In this document: positions 36,396 to 48,513 of the stretch, in pieces
Layout: each line of letters begins with the position of its first letter
Position numbering within the stretch: the first letter of the stretch is position 1
DNA from: Golubevia sp. BC0850
Taxonomy: Eukaryota; Basidiomycota; Exobasidiomycetes; Golubeviales; Golubeviaceae
Direction of reading: 5' to 3'
NCBI GenBank assembly: GCA_012976225.1
Contig: JAAVVG010000004.1
Location: forward strand, 1,116,001-1,180,000
DNA length: 64,000 nt
Notes under the pieces: model-generated
Told to the model about the DNA's origin: nothing
Seen by the model: the letters and a program-made list of their open reading frames with translations, nothing else
Databases searched by the model: none
Made by a program: the position numbers and the translations under genes

Positions 36396-37272
36396 TTAAG
36401 GATGAGAGCTAAAGTCTTCTTTAAGGGTTCTGAATCTTTGGAAGTCTCTGAAGAATCCTTTTGGTCCAAAGTGACTTTCAGGAAACTGATTGAACAAGAG
36501 CTTTCTCCTCCGATTTTGGCAATGTAGGCTTGAGTTATAGGGAGACCCTGGAAATTTGCGTGATTGGAGTGGGGCAACAGAGTCAGATCCACACCAAAGA
36601 GTCAGGAACTGTAAGCCGTATCTCAAAGCATCCAAATCGAAAGATACAACGCTTATCGGAGAGCCACTTTCGTCAGCTACTCTGTGCTAAACTCCATTGG
36701 CACGTTCGCGACAAGATCATAGATGCCAGTGTACTCTGAAAGACACTCTCTTTCTTCTCCTAAAGTCTTGAGAAAGTACTTCCTAACAATCGAGGTATTC
36801 CCATCGGCTCCAATCAAGAAGTCTCCACAAATCTCTTTAACCTCGTTCTCTCCAACCTCACATCTAACAATCACTTTTTCTCCTCTCTGTTCCACTTCTC
36901 TGACTGGACGATAATTCAAGATCTCCACTCCTGAATCTTGAGAAGTCTTTCAAAGTGTTTGATATAACGATTCCCAATTCCCCGTATGATGTTTTGACTC
37001 CGGAGAAGTAATTTTCTGATCTTTGAGATGTGCATAAACGTTTCTGTCGAGTCGCAAGACTCTTTGAGCCACTTTTGAAGATATTGAGATTCAGGCATCC
37101 ATTTTAGTAGAGGCCTCAAACATGGGTCCATAAGATAGATGTGAGCTCCTTTGTCTTCTGGGATTGAAGGTGCTTCGAGCAGAACCACTTGAATTGAAGA
37201 TTTGAAGGTTGTCTTGAGAGCGATGGAAGCTGTAAGGCCTTCTAATCCACCCCCTACTATGATGATCTTCAT
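36396..37272 (-). pseudogene. FAD-dependent monooxygenase remnant
   Basis: From an ATG at 37272 the frame begins MKIIIVGGGLEGLTASIAL, the dinucleotide-binding GxGxxG of FAD monooxygenases, with LLEAPSIPEDKGAHIYL after it. It leaves frame at about 36940. Another frame then continues with GVEILNYRPVREVEQ and the second FAD motif CGDFLIGADGNTSIVRKYF (GADG), stopping at 36677. A third frame at 36396-36635 (LDALRYGLQFLTLW) may be the next part. At least two frame breaks and a short total length indicate a decayed gene. The original substrate cannot be guessed. Another frame from 36592 down to 36248 (LPITQAYIAKIGGESSCS) may be more of the same gene or an unrelated fragment. Confidence 0.7.
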
Positions 37273-37860
37273 TGCTGCAGATTTAGGAAGGAAGGAGAGG
37301 GGATGTCTCGATGGGGAGAGATGGCAGGCAATTCGGAAGAGAAGAAGATGGATTGAAGAGAGAGGATCAACATATTTGAGGTGAGGACAACCTTCTTAAA
37401 TCCTTTTCAGAACTTTTACATAGTGGTTTCCTGTTGCAGGAACCGAAAGAACAACGCCCAATACCAATCGTGCAACGAAGTCTCGAGGTCTCGCGGACTG
37501 AAGGAGATCCGGTCATGCATGCATAATTAATGAGAAGTCTCTTCTCTTGCTCTATCGATAGCTAAATTGAAGATCCAAGTCCATTGTTCGGCTCCCGTCT
37601 GTTCAGAGGTTGATCTCCATTCGTGGGGTGAGTGGAGGTCTGAGAGTCAGAAACGCTCCTGGTCGATGAGAAAGTTGAATTGATGAATTAACTGTATTGA
37701 CGTTGCCTGTATTTTTGGCTGAGAAGATTGGATGTTCCTGGCGAAGAAAGTGGAAGAAGAGGTGATGGTATTAGGGGAGAGCTTCATAGGTTCTTCGAAG
37801 AGGCTGCTCGACACGATATGATCCTTTCTTGATAACCATCGCACCTCTCTACCAGAAAAG
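37273..37860. other. Intergenic stretch, upstream of RQC1
   Basis: It contains the upstream sides of the divergent monooxygenase remnant and the RQC1 gene. Only short frames are present; nothing else is recognised. Confidence 0.5.
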
Positions 37861-40850
37861 ATGGTGAGGCTGAATAAAAGAGAGGCAAGAGAACAGCAAG
37901 AGCTCAGCATGCTCGCCACAAAAGATCCAAAAGCTGAGACCGAGAGGGGAGTCGAGGAGGAAGAGGGACAGGATGAATCAGAGGAGCAAGTGACCCAGCA
38001 GCAGTCGACCAAGAGCGCCTTTGCTATGGTGAGTAATAATTTCAGAGGTGTTTGGGAATGCAGTACTCAAGTCTGGTTAGAACATGATAAGAAAAGCGGG
38101 AAACAGAAAGGAGGATGTTGGTCTTCAATTGTGGAGCTCATCATCTTGTCTCCTCTCCCTCATCTCCCTCTCCACTACATTCTCAGCTAATGGAACAGGA
38201 AGGAGGTGATGATGATGATGATGGTGATGATGATGAAGATCCAGAAACACAAGCTGAAGCTGATCTTACATCGACAGCTGTTCCCTCGAAGTCCTCCAAA
38301 AAGAAGAAGAACAAGAAAAAGAAGAAGAAGACCAGTGCTGATGAAGAGGTGGGAACTCAGGATGAAGAGTTGGATCCAAATTCAAACCAGAAAGTTACTT
38401 CTGATGAAGCTGGGAACCTCCCCGTCACAAGTACCTCTCAACCTTCGAAACCAAAACCCAAGAAGAAGAAGAAGGCCAATGCCACCTCAACAGCTCCTTC
38501 CAATTCCAGCAAGAATCTAGATGACATGTCCATGGATGAACTATCAGCCTTATTAGCCTCTTCAGCAGCTACCGTAAAGAGTGGAGACCAGACTGCTGCC
38601 GCCGAATCTGTCTCTCTCTCAAAATCTCCGCTTGCAAACCTACGACGCTCCCTCTTAGTAAATCCTTCGCTTTTGGATCCAGGTCTAGAACTCAGAAGAA
38701 CTTTCGGAGCTGCAGCCATGAAAGCTTACAGCGCTGCAGAAGGTGGTGGGACATCGACTACCGGAATGAGTGCTGGAAGAGCTAGAGCTATGGCTCAGAG
38801 CAGAGATCTCAATAGAAAGGCTAGATGCATTCTGATTCAACCAGGCGAATCTTGGCCTGCTATCAGTAGAAGCTTCACTGGCTTGGAGATGAGAACTAAG
38901 GAAGTTCAGGACGGAAAGGATGTGAAAGAGAGCGGGAAAGGGAAGGAGAAAGCTAAAGCGAGTGCTTTGGGAAGTGGGAAGAAACACTTCTGGTGGGAGC
39001 ATTCAAGGTGAGTAATTCAGCTGGCATTCTTTCTTCTTGCCTCTTTGGTGGCTTATACCTTTCTCTCTCTCCTTCCAGAGCCTATCGTCAAGTACAGCTG
39101 CAATTCGTTCAGGCGACGAAATCCTTTGACACCGAGTCTCTCACTGCACTTTGGAGAGTCTATCCGTGGCATGTAGACACTCTTCTACAGCTTTCAGAAG
39201 TATCCAGACATCAAGGAGATCTAGGTCAGGCGGGAGACTTCGTTTCAAGAGCCTTGTTCGCTTTCGAGAGGACCGATGGGAGCAATTTCGTCAAATCTTT
39301 CTTGGCTCCTTCTTCCAATGTCACTACGATGCCGCCTCATTCCTCAATCGAGGATCCTCTTCCGTTCGAGAAGATCGAAAATCGAGCTTTCTATCTAGCC
39401 AGTCATCGTCACGTTTCTTATCTTGGACGAAGAGGAGTTTGGAGGACCACTTTAGAGTGGTGTAAATTCATTCTGGGAGTCAACACTACAGATCCTCATG
39501 CCATGATTCTTTGGATCGACTTCTTGGCCGTCAAGAGTGGACAGGGTGAATGGTTGCTGGAATTCTATGACAAGTTGGAGGAGATGAAGGGCGGCAAGAA
39601 CAGCTGCGATTGGAATGTTGGGCTCTGTTATGCAAAGGCGCTCGCTCTTCGAGCCGTCGAAAAGGATGAGCATGATAAGGTCAGTAAGACCAGAGAAATG
39701 AGAGTGAAGAGATCTAGTCTTTTCAAAACCTTTACTGATTTGGGTGCCTCTTCTGATTGTCTTCTCTTCAGACCGGTACTCGAAGCACCGAAGCTCTTCG
39801 ACGAGCCATCTCTTTACATCCTTACGTAATTGAGCCAATGCTAGCCAAGATCAACCTATCTCTACCTTCTTCGCTCTCTTCTTCAGGCTATCCGGCTCCT
39901 TCTCCTTTCCAAGAGCTTCTATCTCTAATCTACGTCAATCGATCCAACTCGCTTTGGAAACCATCCCAAATCGCAAACTGGTTCCTTTCCACAGCAGTTC
40001 AAGAGTTCTCCTCTACTACTTCCAGTATTGATTCAAGCTTCCTCTCACCAAGTCTAGACGAGCAGCGCAGCTGCTACAGGCATCTTATCGTCTCGGATCT
40101 TCCAGACGATCTGAGACAGCAATTGATTAGGCTTGTTCCTTCAAACATCGTTGGTGATGGAGAAGCCCTCAATGCTTCCGATCCTTTACCTCCGGCCGGA
40201 GCTACCAAGTACGACGATGCCTACTTCGAAAACGCTGATCTCGGTGGAGCTAGGAGAGGCGGAAGGAACACTCAACAGAACGCTGCCAACGCTCAAGCTA
40301 TCAGAGCACAGCAGCAGATAGCTCAGATGGGAAGTCATGTAAGTGTCATTCGATTTTGAGGAGTAGAGGTTTCAAATCCTTCTGTTCTGACGTTGATCTC
40401 TTGCTGCTTCTCAATCGACAGGGTATATTCGAGATGCTGCTCACTCAGCTCAGAAGTAGGATAGAAGACGGCAATCTCGACGCAACTGAGAGGGAAGAAG
40501 CTGAGAACATGAGGAACGAGTTCGAAGAACTACGAAACCAGCTTGCTGGTATGAACGAGGCTACTCGAGTGAGTGAACTTTTGATTTTCCGACCCTAGCC
40601 GCTCGCAGTACTGATGCTCTCGCCTCTTGCTTTGCCTCCTCCACAGGTCGAGATCTTAATGCCACTGGTATTTGGAATGATGGCTGAACAAGGTGGAGTG
40701 GGAGGAGCTGTGCCTGGAGGAGCTGCGATGCCAGGAGAGTGGGGTGAAGATCAAGAAGACGAAGAATCGGACGGAGAGACAGACGAACAGAACGAAGAAC
40801 AGCCACAAGGTGCAGGTTGGCTTGGAGGCTGGTTCGGAAGAGGTGGTTAA
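37861..40850 (+). CDS. RQC1: Rqc1/TCF25, ribosome quality control complex subunit
   Basis: Rqc1 (animal TCF25/Nulp1) works with the Ltn1 ubiquitin ligase on stalled 60S ribosomes, promoting K48-linked chains and extraction by Cdc48. Six exons in phase: 37861-38028, 38187-39007, 39079-39679, 39772-40338, 40422-40568 and 40647-40850. The N terminus (MVRLNKREAREQQELSML) and Lys/Asp-rich low-complexity stretches are typical. The core begins KKHFWWEHSR then AYRQVQLQFVQATKSFDTES, LWRVYPWHVDTLLQLSEV and VSYLGRRGVWRTTLEWC. The C terminus is Gly/Glu-rich, ending GGWFGRGG. TCF25 proteins share the YPWHVDTLLQL block, so assignment is firm. Acidic tracts come from GAT/GAA runs near 38200. Confidence 0.92.
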
Positions 40851-41075
40851 ACATTGTATTACTGCAAGTCAAGAGGCATTTCAAAAGGTCAGAAAATCAG
40901 ACAGGACGCATGCTTCGCAAGGTCACTTTGATTCGACCCTTCCTCCTTCTTCATTTGTCTCTCGCCAACCCAGCAATCAACGAATTGAAACTTTTGGCAT
41001 TCACAGGAATCTTTGAAAGTACATAGTCTAAATAACAAGAAAGGGAACGCAACTAAATCCTTCTTCTCACGTTCG

Positions 41076-44000
41076 TCAAGCAGCTTCCATCGAGACATCT
41101 TCCATCTTCTTCTCTTCTGTAGCTCCGTTCTGATTTCCTTCTCCGTTGGCCTCTTTCTCTCCTTCCTCTTGGATCCCGTTCTCTGTCGCCCGAACTGTCT
41201 TCTCAGCAGCGGACTTGTCACCAGTTGCAACATCTTCTGAAGCCTGATTTGCGAGTCTCTGCTCTTCTAGTTCTCTCATCTCTTGGTCCTTGCTTTTCTG
41301 TTCAATCCAAGAGTCGAACTTCGAAGATCGACGCTTTCTGCCTTGAACTAGTTGAGCGCTGGCCCGCTTTGAAGCCTCTGGAGTAGGAGTTGGACGATGA
41401 CGAGAGAAAAGATCCTCCGTCTCCGCAACGAAGAAGAGCTTGTAAGTGCGAATACAGACCTGGGAGAGAGACAAAAAGGTAGTTTCGGAAGTTAGAGAGA
41501 CAGATAAATCAACGAAGAAACAACCAAGCCAAACACTCACCTTGATCTCCAATCCGCTTCTCGTCGAATAGGTTGTTCCGACAGGATCGCTGATCTCTTC
41601 CGTCTTTGGCATGTTCCTCTTCAAGAAAGGAGCATGGGCCAAATTCGGAAGACCTTCAGTTGGAACCCAAAGACAATAGCTACTGATGTAGTAAAGCCAC
41701 TTCTCCTCCATGGTTTGAGCTTCATCCAAAGTCAAGTCGTCTCGACTCAACATCTGTAGAAGTAGAGTGCAACCGTTTGGAACCCATTCGATTCTGAACA
41801 TGTTCTCATCCTTTCCAACGATTGCTTCGGCTACCATTCTAGTAGCGATTTGTTGCTTGTAGGAAGCGACGTAGCCGGTGGAAGAGGTCGGTCGACCCGA
41901 AGTTGAACGAGCTCTGTCTCGAAGGACGATCTCAAGTAGACGTTGAGATTTCGAGTCGGTAGTGATGGTTTGAGCAGTCTTTATGAGAGCCATGATCAAC
42001 TTGTCGATGGTGAACATGGTGTAGGCGTTGATTCCAAACATGAATCTGACGCTCTCTTCGTAAGTAGCCTGGTCGACCTCCTGGTCGAAGAGCTTCTCGG
42101 TCAGGTCGAGAAGAGTGTCGTAGTATCTGGTAGGAGGAAGACGAAGTCCAGAGTTCTCGTCGCCAGAGGCACCATTAGCAGTTCCATTCGCGAGAGCAGA
42201 GGAGGCAGCTGCAGCACCGACGACAGCGGCTGGTCCCATAGTTCCATCTTGAAGACCTAGCTCCATGGCGACTGGATTGATCCTAGTCTTGGCTGGAGTA
42301 GCTGCAGCTATGTCAGCGGCCAAAGTTCTCATTTTCTGAAGACGAGCGTAAAGAAGCTGAGTGGTGCAGGATACGAGGAAAGAGGGAGGTAAGGGTTAGA
42401 GAACGTTTCGAGACTCGTCCTTTCAACCGAGCCATCCTGCTTACCTGAAGTAACCTGACGAAAGTGTAGAACTGAGTGTTGCAGAAGAAGTTGGCACTTT
42501 TAGGCTTCTGACCTTCCTGACCTTCCGCCGCAGCGTTAGGCAAAGCAGAGATTCTCTCTCCAGTTCTCGAATCTAGAGCAACTTCGGGATCAGAGTGAAT
42601 CCATGTTCCTTCCGGATCGTTGCCTTTCTCCTCGTATTCTCGATCCTTTCGTTCTGCTTCTCTGAGAAGAGCAGCGTCACTACCTTCTGCGCCTTCAGCC
42701 ATCTCAGCTTCGCCTCCAGTCGTTGCAGCGGCAGAAGCGTGGGCTTGAGTCCTCAGAAGTTGACGCCTGAGATCAGCCTTCTTAGAAGCTTTCTTTCCAG
42801 AAGAAGGGTTTGGACTCGAGCTGCCTGATGCCGAGCCTGATTCACCTCCTTCAGAACCATTCTCATCTTCGTCTTCGTCTTCATCCTCATCCTCCTCTTC
42901 TCCGAAAGCGTTGAGACCAGGAGGATTCGACTTCATCAAGTCTTCCCAGCTACCATTGACTTCAGCACCGAGAACGGAACCGCTGGCAGCATTCGGATCG
43001 ACGTCGAGAAGAAGAGGAACAAACTTCCTCAAGAAGGTTTCCACCCTCTCGGCGTCTGTTTTACCGAAAGTAGATCTATCCAGGAAGCTGATGATGAGCT
43101 TCATACCATCTGCTAGAGTATCCTTGTTCTCGATGGCGTAGGCTAGTTGGTATCGTCCGTTGATTCTAGGCAGACTTGGATCTATCCTCAATCTTCTATT
43201 TTGTTGAGAAGTTCTGGCAGATTCGATTTCTCCTACTAGAGCTCTTGAGGTGATAGCCTTTCGATCGGTAGCTTTGAAGTTGACGCCTTGATGATCTAGA
43301 GATTTGTAGTAGTTTCTAGCATCGACCTCTCTCCAGACCTTGTTCCATTCTCTTTGAGCTCTCTTCCATTCTTCGTCTTTCGACTTCAGCCTCGCCAAGA
43401 CGACTGGAACTGCTACTGCTGGATTGTCGTGTAGAGCTTCGATGACCTCTTTGGAGTGTTCTCTTCCGTAGACCTTCTTGACGACTCTTTGGTAGATAGA
43501 TTTAGATTGACCACCTAAACCTGGCTTGAGTCTGAAAGACAACCTTTCTTCGGCATCCATTCCGGAGATCCTAGCAGCGATTGGTTCCAAAAGAGCGATA
43601 GTCCTGAGGTTGGCTTCGATGTGGTAGTCGTACTCGTGCCTCTCTTCCTCAGATCGGTAGAGAGCATCTTCGTAGACATTCTTCTTGTGAGGATTGAAAG
43701 ATTCTCCTTCACTGGCCCAAGTTGGATGAGAGACCCAAGTATCGTTGAGGACCTCCCAGCACATCGGATCCCTTCCGCTGCAGCTGAGATTGACTTCTGA
43801 CCTTGGCAGCTTCCTATAGGATGGACCGAAAGCTTTACACAAGCTCAAGTCAACCTTTTCTCTTCTCAGAGCAGGTACGTTCTCGACCACTGGCTCGTCG
43901 TTCTCTAGCCATCCGTGAGTCCCTTGATCCCATCCACAGAGCTGTTTGAAGGTAGAGAAGAGTTCAGTGTGTCCACCTATGAAGAGAGCAGCTCGATCAA

Positions 44001-45890
44001 CCAAAGTTCTGACGTTGATGATGTCTTGAGTGAAGAGGTTGAGCAGCTTCAAGAACTCCAGGTAGGTTGGTCTGTCGTCGATGTGTTTCTTGACTCTGTC
44101 GAAGAAAGCTACCTCCGAGAGAGTTGCAAGAGGCACTTGGGCTGGTCCACCAGAGACTGAGACAGGTAGAGGAAGTCCAGCGTTTCCACCAACGAGACCA
44201 GATTGAGTGAGAGTTCCATCCAGAGGGATCCCATCGGCGTTGACTGGAACGAGGCTGCCATCTGGAGCTTGAGCGTAGGCGTACGGAGGGGGAGTACCTC
44301 CTCCTTGCATCATTGGAGGCGGACTTCTCTCAGCCTTGTGGTGGTGCTTGCTCTTCTTGCTCTTGGTGGTTGCAGCTCCTCCAGCTGCAGAGGTGGAAGC
44401 GGCGTTGGATCCTGAGCCCTTGGCTTCCGAGCCGGCTGCTCTCTTCTTCCTGGAGGCGGGTTGATTATTGGCAATCCTACCTCTTGGATCAAATTCAGCA
44501 GGTCGTTGAGGTGGAGCACGTCCTGAAGAGCTAGCAGCTGGAACCCCGCTTGTTCCAAGCCCAGAGGTGACTTGACCGAGCATACCGAAGAGACCTCCCG
44601 AGGCAGGACTTCCAGACGATGTGTCGGGAAGGAATTGCTTGAATTCGGAGAGAAGATCGGCGTCATGGGAGAAGAGCACTGTGACCTGAGCGTAGACCTG
44701 CAGGGTGGAGGAAGATGAAGGTGGATTGGTCGTGGCGAGTCAGCTCCAGCGCAGCTTAGTTCGCCCTCCTTGAGATATCTACCATAGTCTGAAGTGCAAG
44801 AGATCATGAGTTGAGGTTGGAGCGCTTTCAACAGGCTCATCTCTCTCTAACCGAAGCATCTCAGATGTCGTCTGAGCCCGTCTGCCCATCCCGTGCATCT
44901 TTCCAGCCCTTTCTGATCCCGAGCCCCTTTTAGCCTCATTCATTCTGTTGGTCGACACTCACCTCTTGGATAGGTCTTTGCTCCTTCTGATAGGTCTGCA
45001 AGATCTCTAGGAACTGCTTGTAAGTTTCCGGGCTTCCAGCGAACCTTTGCTTGATCTTGTTGACATAGCTAATAGCGTGATTGAATTCAACTGGAGGTCT
45101 CTTGTCATTGAAAGCTGCGTTTGATGCTGCTTGACTGTTTTGATTAGATCTAGATCCTCCAGCTGAGGCTTCAGGTCGTCGCTGTTGAGCAGAGTGCAAA
45201 ACTCCAGCAACAGCAGTTGCACCCGGAGTAGCAGGAGAGTTGGCATTGGAAGGTGAGAGAGATCTAACCCCATCAGGAGCTGATCCACCAACAGCGGCTG
45301 GGTAACTTGAAGAGGCAGCACCGGAGGTGGCTGGATAGGTGGGTGGGAAGGATCCAGTAGCCTCAGCTCCTGCTTGTCCAGCTCCTTGTTGTTGAGCTGT
45401 TACCCGAGCTTCCATTCTGCTCATAGCTCCAGCTATTCCGACTCCACCTGGAGTTTGAGTGGTAGTTCCAGTGGGAGTGGTGACTGTGATGAGGTTGTGC
45501 TCGCCTGGATCGTTTGAGCATTCGATGCGATATCCTGGAGGTAGGAAAGTGTTGAACCCTTGAATGAGTGAAGGATGTCCTCTGAATAGGGTTGAAACTC
45601 TTTCGATGACTCCTGGAGTGTCGATGGATTGAGATTTGAACTGAGGATGGCGGTGGTGGGAAGGCAAGGAAGAGGGCGCGAGGTGAGATAGGGTGGATGG
45701 TATAGCTAAGAGGTTGCTGCGAGCTCGATGAGGATGACAGACTATTCCTATATCCCATTCGATCTCTTCTGCAGATACTCACGTCCTTCATGATGTCCAG
45801 GAAGCGATTGTAGACGTCTGGGTGATCTGCGAACTGCACCTTGACCTGATCAAGGTAAGAGAGAGCATCCTTGACGTTCAGAGTTGCCAT
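41076..45890 (-). CDS. SIN3: SIN3, histone deacetylase corepressor scaffold
   Basis: Sin3 scaffolds the Rpd3-type histone deacetylase complexes in the nucleus. Five exons in phase (45783-45890, 44963-45640, 42445-44697, 41541-42356, 41076-41459) give 1412 residues. PAH1 begins at residue 5 ([20 protein letters not shown]) and continues across intron 1 ([20 protein letters not shown]). PAH2 is [20 protein letters not shown] and crosses intron 2 to [23 protein letters not shown]3 is [16 protein letters not shown] to [17 protein letters not shown]. The deacetylase-interaction region follows ([36 protein letters not shown]). An intron splits PAH1 and PAH2 at the same place, as expected from repeat duplication. 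The C-terminal tail is Glu-rich. Confidence 0.94.
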
Positions 45891-46310
45891 GACACCAGAT
45901 GGAAAGACTAGAGAGGTTTGAAGTAGATTAAAAGTGGCTAGAGGTCTGGAGGAGAGCTTGGAAAGATGCTTGGGATGAGATGGGTAGTTGGAAGAAGAGG
46001 AGGAGGAAACTGATAGAGCAGCTGATCGAAATAGCCTGACGTCTTGATGGGCCAGCTCTGCTTGACTAGAGCTTGTTCTGTAGTCTCTGGTTTGATTCGA
46101 AGTAGTTCTTGCTCCAAGAAGTGACCTTCAAAGATAATGTCGGTTGCGGGAAGAGAGGAGGAGAGTTGGCTAGGTTGACTGCCGAAGTGAATCGTGAATC
46201 GCCGATGTCTCTCTTCGCTCCTCCCTTTGTTCTTCTGGACTTTTGTTATTTGGATCCTCTTCCCCTCCTTTTTCTTCCAACTTCCCTTCACTCAGACCTT
46301 CAAACACAAG
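45891..46310. promoter_or_regulatory. Divergent promoter between SIN3 and the farnesyltransferase alpha gene
   Basis: The 420 bases between the two start codons must hold both promoters. A pyrimidine-rich leader (CCTCCTTTTTCTTCC) precedes the plus-strand ATG. No TATA box is seen. Confidence 0.5.
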
Positions 46311-47730
46311 ATGAGCACTGCAACACTGAATTCTGCTGCGACCCAATTCCTTCCACTGGATCCATCCTCTTCCGATTGGAAAGACGTCACGCCCGTCTAT
46401 CAACAAGATGGCAACAATCCTCTATGCCCAATCTTATACGATACGAAGTGTGAGTACCGTTACTACTCTGACAATGATCTAGCATCTGACCAACATCTCT
46501 TCACTTCGCACTATTTCTTCTCAGACTCGTCCTCCATGGATCTCCTCCGATCCTTTCTATCTTCTCCTGAACCTGAAAGATCTCCTAGAGCCTTGGCCTT
46601 AACAGAGCATCTAATTCGTCTAAATGCTTCCAACTACACAGTCTGGCATTATAGAGCCTACATTCTGCTAGGATCAGAAGCCTTAAACTCCTCTCACGCA
46701 TTATTTCAACTTTCCCAATCGATTCTTAACGATCAAAACCCACTACTAAAGAAAACTTTAGAGGAAGAACTTGATTTCATAGAGATTCTAGCAAATGAAA
46801 ACATGAAAGGTTATCAAGTTTGGCAACATAGAAGATTGATTTTGACTGCACTTTCGGATCCAAGCAAAGAGTTAAGTTTCATTGAAAAGGGATTGGAGAG
46901 GGACAGTAAGAATTATCACACTTGGGTTTATAGGCAATGGGTGCTTTCTTATTTTGGTGGAATACCGACTACAAGTGGGGGCGAGAAAAAGGATGGAGAG
47001 AGTATCAATTCCAACCAGTGTTCTAAACTTTATCCGGAAGTATGGGACGGTGAACTGGATTATGTTGAGAGACTCTTGACTGAAGATATCAGGAACAATT
47101 CAGCTTGGAGTCACAGATACTTCGTCTTGTTCTCTAGTGGTAGAGCTAAAGCTGGAGAAGGAATCGGCTGCGAAGGTGGAGAAAAGGAGACTGCTTTGAG
47201 AGAAATTGAGTGAGTAGCTGCTTGGAATTTCTTCAAGTTCTGACATCTTGGGAAATCACATTGTCTAGGATCCCACCTGTTGGTCTGGCCCAAAGGTCCT
47301 CTGTATCGGCAAAGCCGTGTACCCTCTCTGCTCACTTTCCCTGTCTACTCTGTCATCCTTCTTCAGATACACCAAATCCAAAATTCTCAAAGCACCCAAT
47401 AATTCTTCTCCCTGGAACTACCTTCGAGGCCTAATTCCTCAACTTGGAACTTCAGCCCCTTATTCTGCTCTCCTGGAATTTTCTCTCGCACTTCTCCCAA
47501 CCTCCGCCGAAGTCTCTCAAAACAAATCGGTAGATTCAAATGGAAGATCTCCCATCGGAGCTTTGGAATTTTGTCTGGATGCAGCTGAAAAAAGGATTAA
47601 AAATGGAGAGAAAGAGAATGATGGATTGAGAAAGGAAGTCAGAGAATGGATTGAAAGGTTGAAAGTTGCTGATCCTATGAGAAAGAGGTATTGGACTTAC
47701 AGGTTGAAGGAGATTGAGAAAATGGCTTGA
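46311..47730 (+). CDS. RAM2: Protein farnesyltransferase / geranylgeranyltransferase I alpha subunit
   Basis: The alpha subunit shared by farnesyltransferase and geranylgeranyltransferase I, which attach isoprenoids to CaaX cysteines of Ras, Rho and mating pheromone precursors. Two exons (46311-47209, 47367-47730) give 420 residues. Five prenyltransferase alpha repeats are visible: NYTVWHYRAYILL, GYQVWQHRRLILTAL, NYHTWVYRQWVLSYF, NNSAWSHRYFVLFSS and SSPWNYLRGLIPQL. The N-terminal block WKDVTPVYQQDGNNPLCPIL is family-typical. A Gly/Ser/Lys insert lies between repeats 3 and 4. The start is MSTATLNSAATQF; an upstream in-frame stretch from 46194 overlaps the promoter and is not needed. Confidence 0.93.
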
Positions 47731-48513
47731 TGGGGAGATGGGTTATATGGTACTGATATTGACTATTATTTTGAACGTTTTGTTAACCGCTAATTTGAGT
47801 GATTCTTCGACTCTCTGATCAACTTCCTTCCATTCGAAGATTGTATTTATCTCACGGAGTCAAGTAGACCAAGATAATCTGATTGGTCATTTACAAAGTC
47901 ACGAGCTCTCCAGGGAATGACCTTCCCTCCGAAGTCTCTCTCGCTGCCGCCTCCTCTCTGTTCCCTTCAGAAAACAATCCCAGTGTTTTTCGATTCTTTC
48001 TTAAACAGCTGTCTCAAAGCTGGAGGACACCGTCCGCAAAGCAAGAGCCTCAGAAAATCGTGCTCAGTGGGGGGGGGGGGACGGGGCAAAGTTGTGCTAA
48101 GTAGGGCGAAGTCGAGCAAAGTTGAGTAAAGCAGAGTCAACCGGGTCAATAGCCTGACCACATCATGTCTCCAATTCCTTGCACCTTTTCCAAAATCCAA
48201 AGATTATACTTCTCGTGATTCGTACTGTCTCAGCTATGAGTCTGAAATTTGACCTAGCTTCTAGATTATTCGACCTCGCCCTCTAGTTGTGAGTTGAAAC
48301 GTGAAGTCTGCGAGTTGATTTTCTCCTCTCACCATGATGTATACGACACACAGGCTCCACTCATTACAAGGGTCCGACAAAAACTGAATATCAGTGAGAA
48401 AGTGGGCGATTGGTGGCTCGATTGTTTAGAGGCTCGTGTTTGGAGAGGTTCTCAAAGAGCAATTTTTTTTGACTTCGCTTCTTCCCTTCCTAACATTCAC
48501 TCCTTTTCTAACG
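47731..48513. other. Intergenic stretch, upstream of F-box copy C
   Basis: It has an eleven-G run near 48070, then a degenerate repeat of AAGT(C/T)GAGCAAAG-like units at about 48090-48140. The last 100 bases resemble the sequence upstream of copies B and D. No gene is recognised. Confidence 0.5.

Noticed and set aside
38196-38245. GATGAT repeat as a microsatellite of interest
   Set aside because: It codes the Asp-rich tract of RQC1, a common feature of the family.
42841-42900. TCTTCG/TCATCC repeat as a possible satellite
   Set aside because: It codes the acidic tract of SIN3 and is ordinary coding low complexity.
48060-48145. AAGT/GAGCAAAG-like degenerate repeats as a second MITE
   Set aside because: No terminal inverted repeats or target duplication could be identified around them.
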